Origin: Euclidia mi
Taxonomy: Eukaryota; Arthropoda; Insecta; Lepidoptera; Erebidae
Direction: 5' to 3'
NCBI GenBank assembly: GCA_944739405.2
Contig: OX123196.2
Location: 68,843,688-68,907,687 of the forward strand
DNA: 64,000 nt
Made by a program: the position numbers and the translations under genes. The notes under the pieces are model-generated. The model worked only from the letters and a program-made list of their open reading frames with translations, was not told the origin of the DNA and made no database searches. Each line of letters opens with the position of its first letter. Position 1 is the first letter of the stretch. Of this stretch, positions 1-10,674 are shown piece by piece.

Positions 1-29
1 GTGAGTGTATAAAAAAACATATAATGATA

Positions 30-239
30 TCTTAATATATAAAATCCTTGCGTTACTGACTGACTGACAGACAAGCTACAGCCAAAACTATTGGGCGCAG
101 GAAGCTGAAATTTGGCATGTATGTTGCTTGGGGACCGTAGAGGTGCACTAAGAGAGGAATTTCCCGAAATACCCACGGAATCGGTCAAAACAGATAAATT
201 AAAAAAAAATGTGCATGCGTAGCTGCTGGCGTCCTCTAG
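30..239 (+). mobile_element. Helitron-like non-autonomous element, family 2
   Basis: The element begins with TC after an A and ends with CTAG before a T, the A^T insertion pattern of Helitrons. It contains a GACTGACTGACAG run, a CCAAAACTATTGGGCGCAGG segment and the terminal motif GCTGCTGGCGTCCTCTAG. The same interior and ends recur inverted at 254-439 and, more degraded, near 6968 and 17640. No coding capacity is visible. The Helitron assignment is inferred from ends and insertion site only. Confidence 0.65.
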
Positions 240-253
240 TCTTTTATAAATAA

Positions 254-439
254 CTAGAGGATGCCTGCAGAGTACGCCGGCGCATTTATTTCATTTAACC
301 ATTTTTACTCGATATCCCGTCTTAGTGCACCCCTGGGCTTCCCAAAGAATACACATGCCATATTTCAGCTTCCTGCACCCAATAGTTTTGGCTGTGGCTT
401 GTCTGTCAGTCTGTCAGTAACGCCACAATTTTATATAGA
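254..439 (-). mobile_element. Helitron-like element, family 2, inverted copy
   Basis: Read on the minus strand it starts TCTATATAAAATTGTGG after an A and ends CTAG before a T. Its interior matches the element at 30-239, including the inverted CAATAGTTTTGGCTGTGGCT segment and the CTGTCAGTCTGTCAGTAACG run. The two copies face each other with only 14 bp between their CTAG ends. An ORF of 66 codons across it is a by-product of the repeat. Confidence 0.65.
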
Positions 440-2427
440 TAACCTACTTATTGAAATATAGATACCTATTAGCGACGGCAGATTGCTCGTAATGAACATT
501 TATTCCAGATAGAATTTTTCGTTGTAAATAAGCCCGGGATGAACATATTTGCTTTATTAAAACTTACAATAATTAAACCTAGTTTCATACAAGCACGGTA
601 ACAATATCTAACAGTATTCTAACTCCATACAAACGCACGAAACTCGAGTAATACCTACGCGCCTCGAGCAAAGTATACATAAGACTGTGCCTAAAGTACA
701 CAACAGCCGCGATCGTGCCGCAGCAGTCACGGTTTTTGTAGCAGTGTTCTTTATTTAAAAAAATATTATGGCGACGAGTTGTGGACTATATTGTGCCGTT
801 TGAATTGTTCGTTAAGTCACCTAGAGATAAGATTTTTCAAATTACCTGGCAATTTCGAAAATATACCTACTACATTGCAATGTTTTATGCTTAACTTAGG
901 CACAGATAATATAATACTATACTTTAGATATGCGTGATAAAGTCGAAATTTGATTAGCTTAATATATATGTTGATATTTTTTTAAACATATTGGTATGAT
1001 TGTAGTTATAATGTATACTAGCAGAACACTTTTATCTGCGTTATGGACGATTTATTATTTCATTGAAGTCTGTGATTAGTAGTACCTTCAGGGTAATTAT
1101 CAAAATGGAAGCCGACCTGAATCTGCTTAGTGTAACCAATAATAGAACATTTCCTAGGCTACTCACGTACTTACAAGATTTTTATTTGTTTAATTAAAAA
1201 ATATACGTAAGTAATTTAGTAAAAAATATGAACAATCACAAAACCAGAAAAAACTTCGAGTAGGTAGATGCAATTAAAATACTTGAGGCGGTCAATCATG
1301 TCGCTTGTATGAGCGCGGCGCGACTGTAGGCATATAACTCGGGGAGACGGCCTAGTTACAATACTCTTAGATTATAATATATTACCGTAATACAAGTAAG
1401 GATTCCGTATAACACTTATAAGTAACTATAGCGTATTGCAAGGTAGGCACACCATTAAACGGAAGGTCCCGACGAATTTACTGTTGGGGTAAGCGATCCC
1501 ATGGGATTCCTCTAACCCAATTACTTGGGATACCAAACGTAATTAGGGTTTCAAATATGTTGTATTCAAGTTTGTTAATGAACTCTATTTATAGTCTACT
1601 GAGCGGTCTTGTAGTTTCAATGATGAAACGTAGTTGATGAATTGCAGCAGATGTTTTTTGCGAGAAAGTTTTTGATTTCATTTATCTTCAGATGAGAACG
1701 ATTAGTGGTTTTTGACGGATTGTTTTTTGTCACATTTTTTTTACTTTTTATACACGTAATATTATATCGTGTAAAAAAGAGGGTTCATCATGGTATCATC
1801 TATTAAAAATCACGATCCTCAAATAGTGATTTTCTGATGAATTGTCAAAAACACTAATTGTAATCGGATCTTAAACGAATGAGCCCTTAGTTATGCGTAT
1901 ATTTATCGCAGTATTCACCGTAAGTTTATTCTGTTTATATCGAAGATCGATGCGCATGTAAATCTGGTTTCATCCGTCATAAAAAATACTTAGAACCCAC
2001 TATTTCTTCGTAAAATATTATCATGATTACATCAAGTTAATGCCAAATTCGATAGCTTTTAACACTTATCGTATTGACGATAATTATATCAGATTGTCGA
2101 TTGTCAGAAACTTTAGCGGTAATTAACGCCTTTATTACTAGGAAATGTATTGTAATACTGTATTGCTTGTAATTACAGAACGCTTCAAGCGTGTGTATTA
2201 ATTGATAAAGTCACACAAAATCACTTGGAATGTAGCACAATTATTTGGTACTAGTCTTCTTCTTGTTACCCGCATGGGATTAGTTTATAATAGGAATGTT
2301 TTCAACTAGTCAAATCAGACACTGTTAATGAATTGTCAAAAACAATCCGTTTCTACGGACTTTGTACGAAATATACTAGTATCGTCATAGTTTTTATGCT
2401 GTCAAATAAACTAATAATCTAATATTA
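440..2427. other. AT-rich stretch without recognised genes
   Basis: No ORF of note and no recognisable protein motif was seen. There are weak internal echoes: TGTCAAAAAC near 1846 and 2336 and its complement near 1711, which could be a decayed terminal-repeat element. Nothing else could be supported. Confidence 0.5.
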
Positions 2428-2642
2428 TCTTAAACTAATGTATAAAGCTGAAAGTTTGTCTGTTTGTTTGTTTAGTTGAACGCGCTAATCTCAGGAACTA
2501 CCGGTCCGATTTGAAAAATTCTTTCAGTGTTAGATAGGTCATTTATCGAGGAAGGTTATAGGGTATATAACATCAAGCTGTGAGCCACGGGAGCGGAGCA
2601 GTAGCGCTAAATAGCGCGGGTGTAACCGCGGGCATCATCTAG
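2428..2642 (+). mobile_element. Helitron-like element, family 1
   Basis: It starts TCTTAAACTAATGTATAAAG after an A at 2427 and ends CATCATCTAG before a T at 2643. A GCGGGTGTAACCGC hairpin lies just before the 3' end, as expected for Helitrons. The interior has the GAACGCGCTAATCTCAGGAA segment and GCCACGGGAGCGGAGCAG, which recur in the next element. It is non-coding and depends on a helicase encoded elsewhere. Confidence 0.7.
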
Positions 2643-3361
2643 TACTTACTAATATATAAAGCTGAAGAGTTGTTTGTTTGCTTGAACGCGCTAATCTCAG
2701 GAACTACTGGTGCGATTTGAAAAATTCTTTCAGTATAATGGTGAACGAACACTTATCCGAGCCGAACGCGTCGAACGAGTCGAACGAAACGAATTTTACA
2801 ATTCTTTATACAAAATCTCATGAAGCCTCGCACACTTGCCCGCGTCGAATCGTCCGAATCTGGAAGAACCCCAGAAATCCTAGACGAATTCGAATGACGT
2901 CATCAGATTCGGCGCGGTTTGTGCGGTCGATTCGACCGATGCGCTCGCATTCTATCAGTTGGGTATGACAGAGCAACACGCGAATACTATTTCCGCATTG
3001 TTTCTTCATCTTCCATTAATAAAGCACTGACAAATAAAAATCTCGTCAAGATCTACCACAATTCACATGTAATAACAGTGCAACAGGCGTAAAGGAAATG
3101 GAAACCATTTGTTCGATGCGCTCGATTCTTTCGGCGCGGTCGATTCTTTCGGCGCGGTCGATTCTTTCGGCGCGGTCGATTCTTGCTAATGTGCGAGGCC
3201 TCCTTGACTTCGATTCGTTCGACGCGTTCGGCTCGGATAGGCGTGCGTCCACCTTTAGATAGCTCATTTATCAAGGAAGGCTCTAGGCTATATAACATCT
3301 TGTTATAAGCCACGGGAGCGGAGCAGTCTAAAAAGCACGGGTTTAACCGCGGGCTCTTTTA
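2643..3361 (+). mobile_element. Helitron-like element, family 1, enlarged tandem copy
   Basis: It directly follows the CTAG end of the previous element and repeats its body: ACTAATATATAAAGCTGAAG at the start, the CGCTAATCTCAGGAACTACT segment, and GGGAGCGGAGCAG plus a GGTTTAACCGCGGGC hairpin near the end. Compared with 2428-2642 it carries about 500 extra bases rich in TCGA words. This insert holds an 18-bp minisatellite and inverted copies of a CCGAGCCGAACGCGTCGAAC segment (near 2758 and, complementary, near 3210). Short ORFs across it have the low-complexity composition of the repeat and are not genes. Confidence 0.6.
3119..3184. repeat. 18-bp minisatellite
   Basis: The unit TTCGGCGCGGTCGATTCT is repeated nearly four times in a row without visible substitutions. 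It lies in the extra interior of the enlarged Helitron-like element at 2643-3361. A related single word occurs near 2917 (GGTCGATTCGACCGATGCGC). Confidence 0.85.
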
Positions 3362-3957
3362 GTTATAAATTAATTGACAACAGGTAGGTACCAAATGTAA
3401 AATGGAGTTTTGATATTAATTTATCAATGAAACTGCGATTATTTTAGCATGTTTTACTGGATACAAGAATCTATATAACTTATTTTTTTACTTGCAGGCA
3501 TCATATCTATTATGAGTCTGATCGATATTAAATCGTATTTCGTTCAAAATACAGTGTCGGTGTCTGTCATCTGAGCCTTGTCTCTGCCTTTATAATATCA
3601 CCTTCTTTATATTATACTCCATTGTTATACTCTGTGACTATATCATCGATATATATGTACTAAAGTACTAGATGTAGCATTCAGAACATTTACTTTGTTC
3701 AAATGCTTTGCATGAACATACCGGCAAAGCAATCTAGTGTCACTTTGACTTTCCTGCGGTGTGGGTCCGCTTCGTTTGTTGACTGTGTGGCGACGATATA
3801 TCGATTAATTTGAATCAGAACTTGTATCTGTAGTAGCGTTAGTCAATATTTTAAATTATTTATGTAAATAAAAGAGTTAAATGTATCATAATACCACATT
3901 AAAATGTATTTCTTTATTTTTATGTGACGTCATTTCCGATCATAGACTAACTACTAT

Positions 3958-4552
3958 TTTTTTTTTTTTTTTTAGGTGGCAAATCCCTTCGGATCTCCGA
4001 CTCTTGGAGGAAATAAGAGCCGGAGTATGTGGTGTTTCCACTAAAAACCACCTCGACTTCCGCCATGTACCCGTGTGTCGGAGGGTGGGGCATCACCAAA
4101 GCACTCGTCGCCACCCTCCGACGGGTATTGGCCCGCCAGATGGTCAGGCGGGCCCCGCACAAAACCCCCTTGGCGACGGATTAAGGTGTTGGACTCCGCC
4201 GCCAAAACGCCCAGCGGCCGCAGAGGATAGGGAGGACGGCAACGCAATACCGCTTCTCCTCTTCCTCTGCGGCCCCACCGCGACGCATCGAATGGTGCGC
4301 CCCCACTTGGTCGCGGGAGATAGGGCGCGCGGCAACGCAACACCGACACGTCTCTCCTCCCGCGACCGCACCCGACTGCGAGGGACAGACAGAACTGTCC
4401 CCCGCACCCGCACCATTGGACGCATCCTGCGCCGGCCCCTCCAAGCCCACGCGGAGCGTCCCCTCCTGGATCCCTCTTAGCTTCACCGCGGGTGACCAAT
4501 CCGCGGTTACTGAGCCCGCCCACCACGACAAGGTGGAGATCCCACGGGGGGG
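3958..4552 (-). mobile_element. GC-rich poly(A) retroposon, copy a
   Basis: The insertion is flanked by a perfect 14-bp duplication, AGACTAACTACTAT, at 3944-3957 and 4553-4566. A T run of about 16 follows the left duplication, so the element is on the minus strand with a poly(A) tail. It is strikingly GC-rich against its AT-rich surroundings. The first roughly 320 bp (minus strand, from GGGATCTCCACCTTGTCG) match the copy at 28241-28884, but the 3' half does not. Several overlapping ORFs on both strands, up to 199 codons, show only arginine/proline-rich composition and no conserved domain. A non-autonomous derivative of an R1-like LINE is a possible origin. Confidence 0.75.
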
Positions 4553-4949
4553 AGACTAACTACTATGCAGAAATACATTGCAACTGACTGTAGGTAAAAT
4601 ATATGACTAAGACCAGACTTCGTGAAGGTATTGGTTTTAAAAGTTTTTTAGTTTGATTAATGTTATAAAACTACTAATTCTGTGTTATTTTTATTTTTTG
4701 GTATATTAAACGTAATAACCGTACTAACGAATATTTCAACACTTCATCATAGTAGGTACACATTTGCAGTTATAGAAAAATACGCAAAAATAATATTGAA
4801 CCTTGAGGCCAAAACAGATCCTGATTTCCATTATCCGACCAATAGACAAAAAACCACAAAATTAATTGTGTTTGGTGGCAATTGAATAGTTATTAAAATA
4901 TATTTTTGAGCATTTTTTGCTAGAGTAAATTTAACTGCAATTTAAAATA

Positions 4950-5035
4950 TTTTTTTAAGCAGGACTTCAACCCGCGACCACGACGAACCGTGTTGATACC
5001 GTACCGACTAAGCTACTCAAGCCGGTGTCCGATCA
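4950..5035 (-). mobile_element. tRNA-like SINE head, fragment
   Basis: On the minus strand, TAGCTTAGTCGGTACGG resembles a tRNA A box, and GTCGCGGGTTGAAGTCCTGC resembles a B box about 30 bp later. The fragment abuts the foldback element that starts near 5036. The word CTACTCAAGCC here recurs as CCACTCAAGCC just after that element (near 5867), so the foldback may have inserted into this SINE. Confidence 0.45.
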
Positions 5036-5862
5036 TTTGACAAAAAACAAATGAAAAATTTTCATTTGACAAATAACATTTGACAAAATTTTACGTGATA
5101 AATTTATTATTTTACAAACTATTGTTTAATAAACTACTCATTAGACAGTATATTTACAATAAAAAAGTTATTATGCTAGAACATTAATTTACAAATTAAT
5201 TATATTATAAACATGTTATTTGGCAAAACAACGTAAAGCATAAATAACATTTGACAAAATGCATTGCTTGGTAAGTATTTTATTAACTAAACGTTTTTCT
5301 ACGTTAACACAACAATCTTTGAATAGGGTCAACTGAAACAATGGCTGGTTAGGTTAGAACTGCGACCACAACGCACGAGCCGAGCGAGCGAAGCAGCGGC
5401 CGGCGAGTGCCAGAACCGAATTCTACTTATTTCGCTTAATTCAGGCAGTGTGTATTTTTTTAAAGAATTATGTTTCTATGGAATTAGTATTAATACAAAA
5501 TTATTACTTGCCTATAAATAATCTGTCCAAGATGAAAATTGCAACCACGCAATTAAATATTTTCAAAATTTCGCATAAGTATTGGTTAGAAATTAGTTAT
5601 TTTTAAAAACTTATAATTTTTCTTCTAACTTTTTGTACAATCACCAATTTGACAAACGAATTATTTAGTCAAATGATTATTTTTAAAATAATTATTTAAC
5701 ATTTGAATTATTTTCTAAGTAAAACATTTGCGAAACCTGTATTATGTCAAATGATTGTTTTTAAAGTAATATGTTTGCGAAATGAAAGTTTGCCAAATGA
5801 TTCGTTTTTCAAACGTTGTTTGTAAAATGATCTTTTGTCATACGTTTTTTGTCAATCAATAG
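5036..5862 (+). mobile_element. Foldback element with 15-16-bp quasi-periodic arms, copy A
   Basis: The left arm (about 5036-5275) is a run of degenerate 14-16-bp units of the form GACAAANNNNCATTT. The right arm (about 5640-5862) is a run of units of the form AAATGATTGTTTTTGTC, which is the reverse complement of the left unit. Between them lies a GC-rich core (about 5347-5420) containing GGTTAGGTTAGAACTGCGAC and CGAGCCGAGCGAGCGAAGC. The same core, in opposite orientation, sits in the middle of the element at 37345-38372, whose arm words differ. There is no coding capacity and the ends are approximate. No known TE superfamily was recognised. Confidence 0.6.
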
Positions 5863-5869
5863 TAAACCA

Positions 5870-6960
5870 CTCAAGCCACTTATTCATAGACTTTTTTTTA
5901 TTATTGGTTTCCTTATGGTAGCACATAGTGCCATCTGCCACATGTGTAGGTTTAGAACTCTGTGGTCAGCAAGGGCATCTTTACAGAATGACAAACAATC
6001 CTGCCTTATATATTAGGATATTTTTAAGCAATTCTCATAAGTAGTAAAATAAATATTAATTTTAAAAATTAGAATTTTTCGTGAGGCAACTAAGGCAAGT
6101 CTTGAACTTACGCCCACGAATACATTTTTCTATTTTGTAATAAAAACATCTGAATAAACATATTCATTTATTTAAGTACATTTATTGAAGTAAAAAAAAA
6201 TCATTTATTTAAGTAAAAAAATAGAATCAATAAACATATAGATTTCTATTTTTTACTTAAATAAACTCCCAGCAATTAATTCATTTTATTTTCATAAATA
6301 AACTGTTCTTATTATGTTGATGAAATATTGTAGGCAGAAAACATCTCTTCTGTGATGTAAATAGTCTTTGCAAATGGCAATAAGCAGCCAGTAGCGTTAG
6401 AGAACTATTGGATACTCATTGGTAAGATGTCAGGACTTGTTGTTGTTGATTGGCTATAATTATAACTAGACACTGTAAGTCATTGGCGCTGCTTGCGCCT
6501 GCGTGTTGCGCTAGTACGATTAGACGTCATACATTAGACAATTTGAACAAAATATTTGTAGGGAATGCTCCGTCTATCGTTAGAGTATATGTCAATGGAC
6601 TATATAGTCTGTTACCTACAGATCTAAATTTCACTAAGCGTTTTGTCTGAATATTTGAGAGATAGGTAACTTGAATTCAATATGCAAAGAGCTTTTCATG
6701 GGGAGTGATTAATTCTTAGGCCTCGTATAGACCGCTCGAGTACTACATTTATTGAAAATTCCGAGGTCTGTACGAGAGGCTCTTTGCGTATATATGAAAC
6801 TACTTTTTTTCTGTCTAGCGCACATTAGTTTACTAAATTTAAAACGTGAAATTTGTTTGAATATTTTGCATGTTTTTTACTAGCAAAATATTATGCGGTT
6901 TTATCACTGGGTATAATAGTAGTATCGTTAGGAAAATTAGGGACACAATTTATACTACCT
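5870..6960. other. AT-rich stretch without recognised genes
   Basis: It contains a possible second SINE-like head near 6080-6125 on the minus strand and A/T-rich simple sequence around 6130-6290, where ATTTATTTAAGTA words recur. The GCGTATATATG region near 6787 is unremarkable. No gene is supported. Confidence 0.45.
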
Positions 6961-6967
6961 AATAAAC

Positions 6968-7172
6968 AAGAGGGTGCCCGCAGCTACGCCCACACATGTT
7001 ATTTAAATTTAAATGTTCCTTCCCGATAGGAGTTTCGGAAGATCTCTTCTTAATGCACCCCTACGGTCCCTAAGTTAGATCCATGCCAAATGTCAGCTTC
7101 ATGCTCACAATAGTTTTGGCTGTTCAGTCGTCTGTCAGTCAGGCAGTAACGCAAGAATTTTATATAATTATA
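6968..7172 (-). mobile_element. Helitron-like element, family 2, degraded copy
   Basis: On the minus strand it carries the GACTGACAGACGACTGAACA run, CCAAAACTATTG and the ending GCTGCGGGCACCCTCTTG, matching the elements at 30-239 and 254-439. The terminal CTAG is mutated. Exact ends are uncertain. Confidence 0.55.
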
Positions 7173-7303
7173 TAAAAAATACGAAGTAAGTATCGAGATG
7201 CTGAATGCGGGGGAGGGGGCTCAAGATTGGTCTGTGTGAAAAGCCTTGGGGGAGACCTCAGTACAACAACGGTCTGATATGATCATGATTAAGCTTTTTT
7301 ACC

Positions 7304-7416
7304 TAACGCTTAGACTTTGACGAATCAGTTTTGAATTGATGGATTGTCTTCTTGAATGCCAGATTCAAGAAGACAATCCATCAATTCAAAACTGATTCGT
7401 CAAAGTCTAAGCGTTA
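7304..7416. repeat. Perfect 54-bp inverted repeat with 5-nt loop
   Basis: Arms 7304-7357 and 7363-7416 are exact reverse complements, with the spacer GCCAG between them. The surrounding sequence does not continue the palindrome. The lack of any mismatch implies recent origin, an assembly or cloning fold-back, or selection on a hairpin transcript. An ORF starting in the loop uses one arm but has no recognisable product. Confidence 0.95.
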
Positions 7417-7786
7417 GCGGTTGCAACCATGACTTTTGTCGCGGAGCCCAAGATCCGCTTTATAGTCTAACCATATTTAACAAAATAGATTTCACACAGA
7501 GCGACTGCCGTCTGAAATCTGCAATCCAAAGGACTAGCGATGTTTTATGGCTTAGACCGTTGTCAATATATTAGTCAAAACTCCAATAATAATAATAACA
7601 GTCTAAAAGGTGGAGGGTCTCGGGTTCAAAATCACGGCGCCCACTATTGACGTCCGAAGTTGAACATCTGTGGCAGTCTGTTACGGACAAGAGTCTAGAT
7701 AATGACGCAATGATAGAGAGAAAATGGCAACAAAAATTGCATAACATCACCCAACAAAATGTATACTGCGAAACATTTTTTGAGAC

Positions 7787-8072
7787 GGAAAACTCGACAT
7801 CAAACCCTATACGACTGCCTCGTTAGTCTCGCGGCATAAATGTGCGCGTGGGATCGGGAGGTCCCGGGTTCGATTCCTGGGACGGGCAGTGTTATTGGGT
7901 TTTTCTGTCACGAAATTCTCAGTAGCAGCACGGAGTCTGGAAATGTGCCTGGTACGGCAATAGGCTCGCCCCTTATTACGTGGGACTAAAGTATATCTGG
8001 CGAAAAGCAGGTGTAGAAATACACCTCTGCCTACCTCTTCGGGGTTATAGGCGTGAGACTATGTATGTATGT
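7787..8072 (+). mobile_element. SINE, family B (TATG-tailed)
   Basis: The element is flanked by a 12-bp target duplication, ATTTTTTGAGAC (7775-7786 and 8073-8084). The head is tRNA-like, with CGTTAGTCTCGCGGC as the A-box region and GGGTTCGATTCCTGG as the B box. The body has CAATAGGCTCGCCCCTTATT and CTCTGCCTACCTCTTCGGGG, and the 3' end is a short TATG repeat. It would be transcribed by RNA polymerase III and mobilised by a LINE. Copies or tails occur at 14078, 19438, 21991, 23166, 25049, 36724 and 46744. Confidence 0.9.
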
Positions 8073-8084
8073 ATTTTTTGAGAC

Positions 8085-9422
8085 AAGCAAGCAAGAACCC
8101 AATATATGAAAAAAGGCGTTAATAATTGCGCCTGCCCTCCAAGTGTTGCGTAAAGTTATTAAACGCGTTACAGGATCCATAAATTTTACAATCAATTATA
8201 CATACTAACACGTCATCACAACACATTCGCTATCTCATTAAGTTTACAAGTTAACTCTTAAATACCCCAACTTGCCGAGGGTAGTGTGATTAAACTTTTC
8301 CTTAATAAAACATCCGAGGGGCCTTTGGGAGAGCTGGGGAGAGAAGCTCTCGGTCCCTCCTGTAAGAGGGGGGCATTCTTCTCCAAGGTATGGAATAAGT
8401 ACGTGACAACTTTTTGCTGCTAACTGAATTATGGTTGGTGACGCCCTGTTTTGCGAAGTCGTAGGTAAAAATGAGGGCACTTGAAAACGCAGGTAAATAA
8501 GGCTGGGTGGGTAATTTAAGTAAGTTTTATAAGCAAATAGCGAAATTAAGGTGAGATTATTATTCGTTGTGTGGTATGAGTTTCTTCAGGTTCTTATTAC
8601 AGCCGTACTACGTATTCGACCGGCTGCAGAAATGTTTTGATGTTTATTATTGTTACTCTGTGACTTAAATTCTTATAATTTGTTTCATTTTTTATACGTA
8701 CGAGTAGGTACCTAAAGTATAAATAGAAATAAGAAGGTGGGAATGTAAGCACATAATAACGAAGTCGCTTTGTCGAATTTGATGACCTTCCTGTGATTTA
8801 GATTATCAATCGGAACCTGTCGATAGTCATCGAGACTCAGAAATTCCGAAGATGTAATCCCGAGAGTTTTGATTAAATATAACTTAATTTTATCAGGTAA
8901 GATAATGCATTTATCAGAAGCAAAATTTACTGTTAATCTGTTTCTTACAATTGTAGGAATATTGAAGGAAATAAGCACAATATTAATTATCATAAAGAAA
9001 AAATAAGTAAGTGAGTACTTAAGCGTAATAAGTAAGTCACAAAATTTTATTTTAAGGTTTTTCAAAAGAAGTTTTCCAAAAATACTCTTACAGATGATCT
9101 GTACCTACTCAGTTAATGCTCTCAAAATCGAAATACTTTCTAATCAAATGCTTATTCAAGTCACAATAGATACAACATTCAACGCTCTGTTGTCAGTAAC
9201 AGAGGTGAAAACGAACTCAAACTAATGTGAAGAGCAGCTTAACATAATGTGTACTAGGTCTTTGTATAACAAACACAAACCTCGCAAATACTCAGAAACA
9301 AATCATTAACTTAGCAAAGTAAAAATATTTTTATAGCAACTTCGAATTCCATTTTACATGCAGGGTGTAGGGAAAAGAGAAGTATGTACCTAGATGAAAC
9401 ATACGTCATTATATTGTATGCA
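8085..9422. other. Stretch without recognised genes
   Basis: The longest ORF (117 codons, minus, 8712-9065) is hydrophobic and AT-driven, with no recognisable domain. Another of 78 codons at 8244-8480 shows nothing familiar. I see no repeat family I can name here. Confidence 0.4.
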
Positions 9423-9574
9423 CTAGTTGAACTCGCGCTGAAAGCCGCCTTTTATAGAGCTTCGCTGTCCGCACCCGTGAATAGACTTCCCCGATAAATG
9501 GGCTGTCCAGCACAAAGTATTATTCAAATTGAACCAAATAAACAAACTCTTCTGCTTTATAATATTACTATAGA
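9423..9574 (-). mobile_element. Helitron-like element, family 1, short copy
   Basis: On the minus strand it starts TCTATAGTAATATTATAAAG after an A and ends CTAG before a T. The start matches the family-1 5' end, followed by AGAAGAGTTTGTTTATTTGG. The interior CCATTTATCGGGGAAGTC matches the CATTTATCGAGGAAGG segment of 2428-2642. It is non-coding. Confidence 0.7.
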
Positions 9575-9798
9575 TCTAGTGTAAGCATGAAAACTGTTTG
9601 CATTGTTGTTTTTTGAGAGAATTTACGTATAGTCCTATATGTACTCAGAAATGTATTTCACAATCTATGCTACTAACTGTTAGCCTAATCCAGACACATC
9701 TTATCTCAAGACGCCCTTAGTCTTTGTGCAAAGCTAAACTTCTCGCAATTTGCTATTACGCCAATATTGACGGTGTTCTACGGATGTTATCTGCCAGT

Positions 9799-9885
9799 AA
9801 CTACTTTTAAACTACCACGATTTGTACACATATTAAAAATTATGTAACGGGTCTGAATCGTGTTAATAAACGAAGAGAAAGATGA
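9799..9885. repeat. PLE terminal direct repeat, left copy
   Basis: This 87-bp segment, from AACTACTTTTAAACTACC to GAAGAGAAAGATGA, is repeated at 12432-12518. It is the 3' terminal repeat of the minus-strand element. The internal sequence after it contains CCCGACGTTTCGG, a word common near PLE ends. Confidence 0.9.
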
Positions 9886-9957
9886 AATACCTTTCTATTT
9901 GTCCCGACGTTTCGGCATGGGTTACACCAGCCGTGGTCACGGGATGACTGATGTTCG

Positions 9958-10674
9958 TCAGCGCTGCCTCCGAGAAGTGCGGGTTTTGGAACCTACCCTC
10001 ACTTGGTCTTCACAATTATTAACATTATTATGTTCGGAACTGTCGGTACTTCGACACACAACACTAATGGTATCTTTACACTGCCGCGTAATATCACCTC
10101 GTCGGTGTCTACATTTGCTGATGACAGGATTCCAAGATGTAGATAAACGGTAACCATCCTCCCGGTTGAAATTTGCGTGCTTTTTGATTTCAACCGCTTC
10201 CCGTGCTATTCTTGAAAAATAGTGACGGTCTGTGGAGAGAACCTGGGGCCGATGTAGCTCAATCCAGTGATTGGATCCTGACTCCAACAAATGCTCAGCT
10301 ATGGCCGACTTGGTGGTTTGTCGGTTCTTGACGGCCGTGATGTGTTCCTTAACTCGTTTGGCGATGGTCCTTTTTGTTTGCCCGATGTAGGAACTACCAC
10401 AGCTGCAATCCACCTTGTACACGTCTGGTGTTTGAAAAGGGATGACATCCTTTGGAGTACGCAGGCAATTTGCTACTTTGGAGTACGGACTATATACAGT
10501 CTTAATGGAGTATTTTTGTAGTACTGTTCCAACTTTATCCGTTACTCCTTTTATGTAGGGCATGAACGCTGGCGCTCTGTTCACTTCAGTCAGTCTCGAC
10601 CTTTTCCTTGAAACCTCGCATATTGTGTTTGTAACCGTTTTGCTTGAGTACCTCCCGAACATGTGTGAGCTCAC
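9958..10674 (-). pseudogene. PLE GIY-YIG endonuclease domain
   Basis: The 238-codon frame holds the C-terminal part of the PLE polyprotein. Residues about 84-112 carry the GIY-YIG core (VYKV, CSC, SYIGQTKRT, then R107 and KEH), and a downstream glutamate lies in REAVEIKK near residue 162. This domain nicks target DNA for priming of reverse transcription. The frame overlaps the RT frame by about 90 bp and continues it in another phase, so one frameshift separates what should be a single protein. The C-terminal 50 residues are low complexity and extend toward the terminal repeat. The apparent start codon is not the real one. Confidence 0.9.

Noticed and set aside
1440..1560. Possible repeat shared with 13340-13420
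   Set aside because: Only short words (GGAGTAAGCAATCC / GGGGTAAGCGATCC and CCAATTAC) agree; too little to call a family.
3881..4531. Overlapping ORFs of 93-199 codons on both strands
   Set aside because: They lie inside a GC-rich retroposon where few stops occur; the reading is not conserved in the copy at 28241-28884 and no domain is visible.
7304..7416. microRNA precursor
   Set aside because: Animal microRNA hairpins have mismatches and loops; a perfect 54-bp duplex fits an inverted duplication or artefact better.
8712..9065. 117-codon hydrophobic minus-strand ORF
   Set aside because: AT-rich composition explains the hydrophobic residues; there is no recognisable motif.
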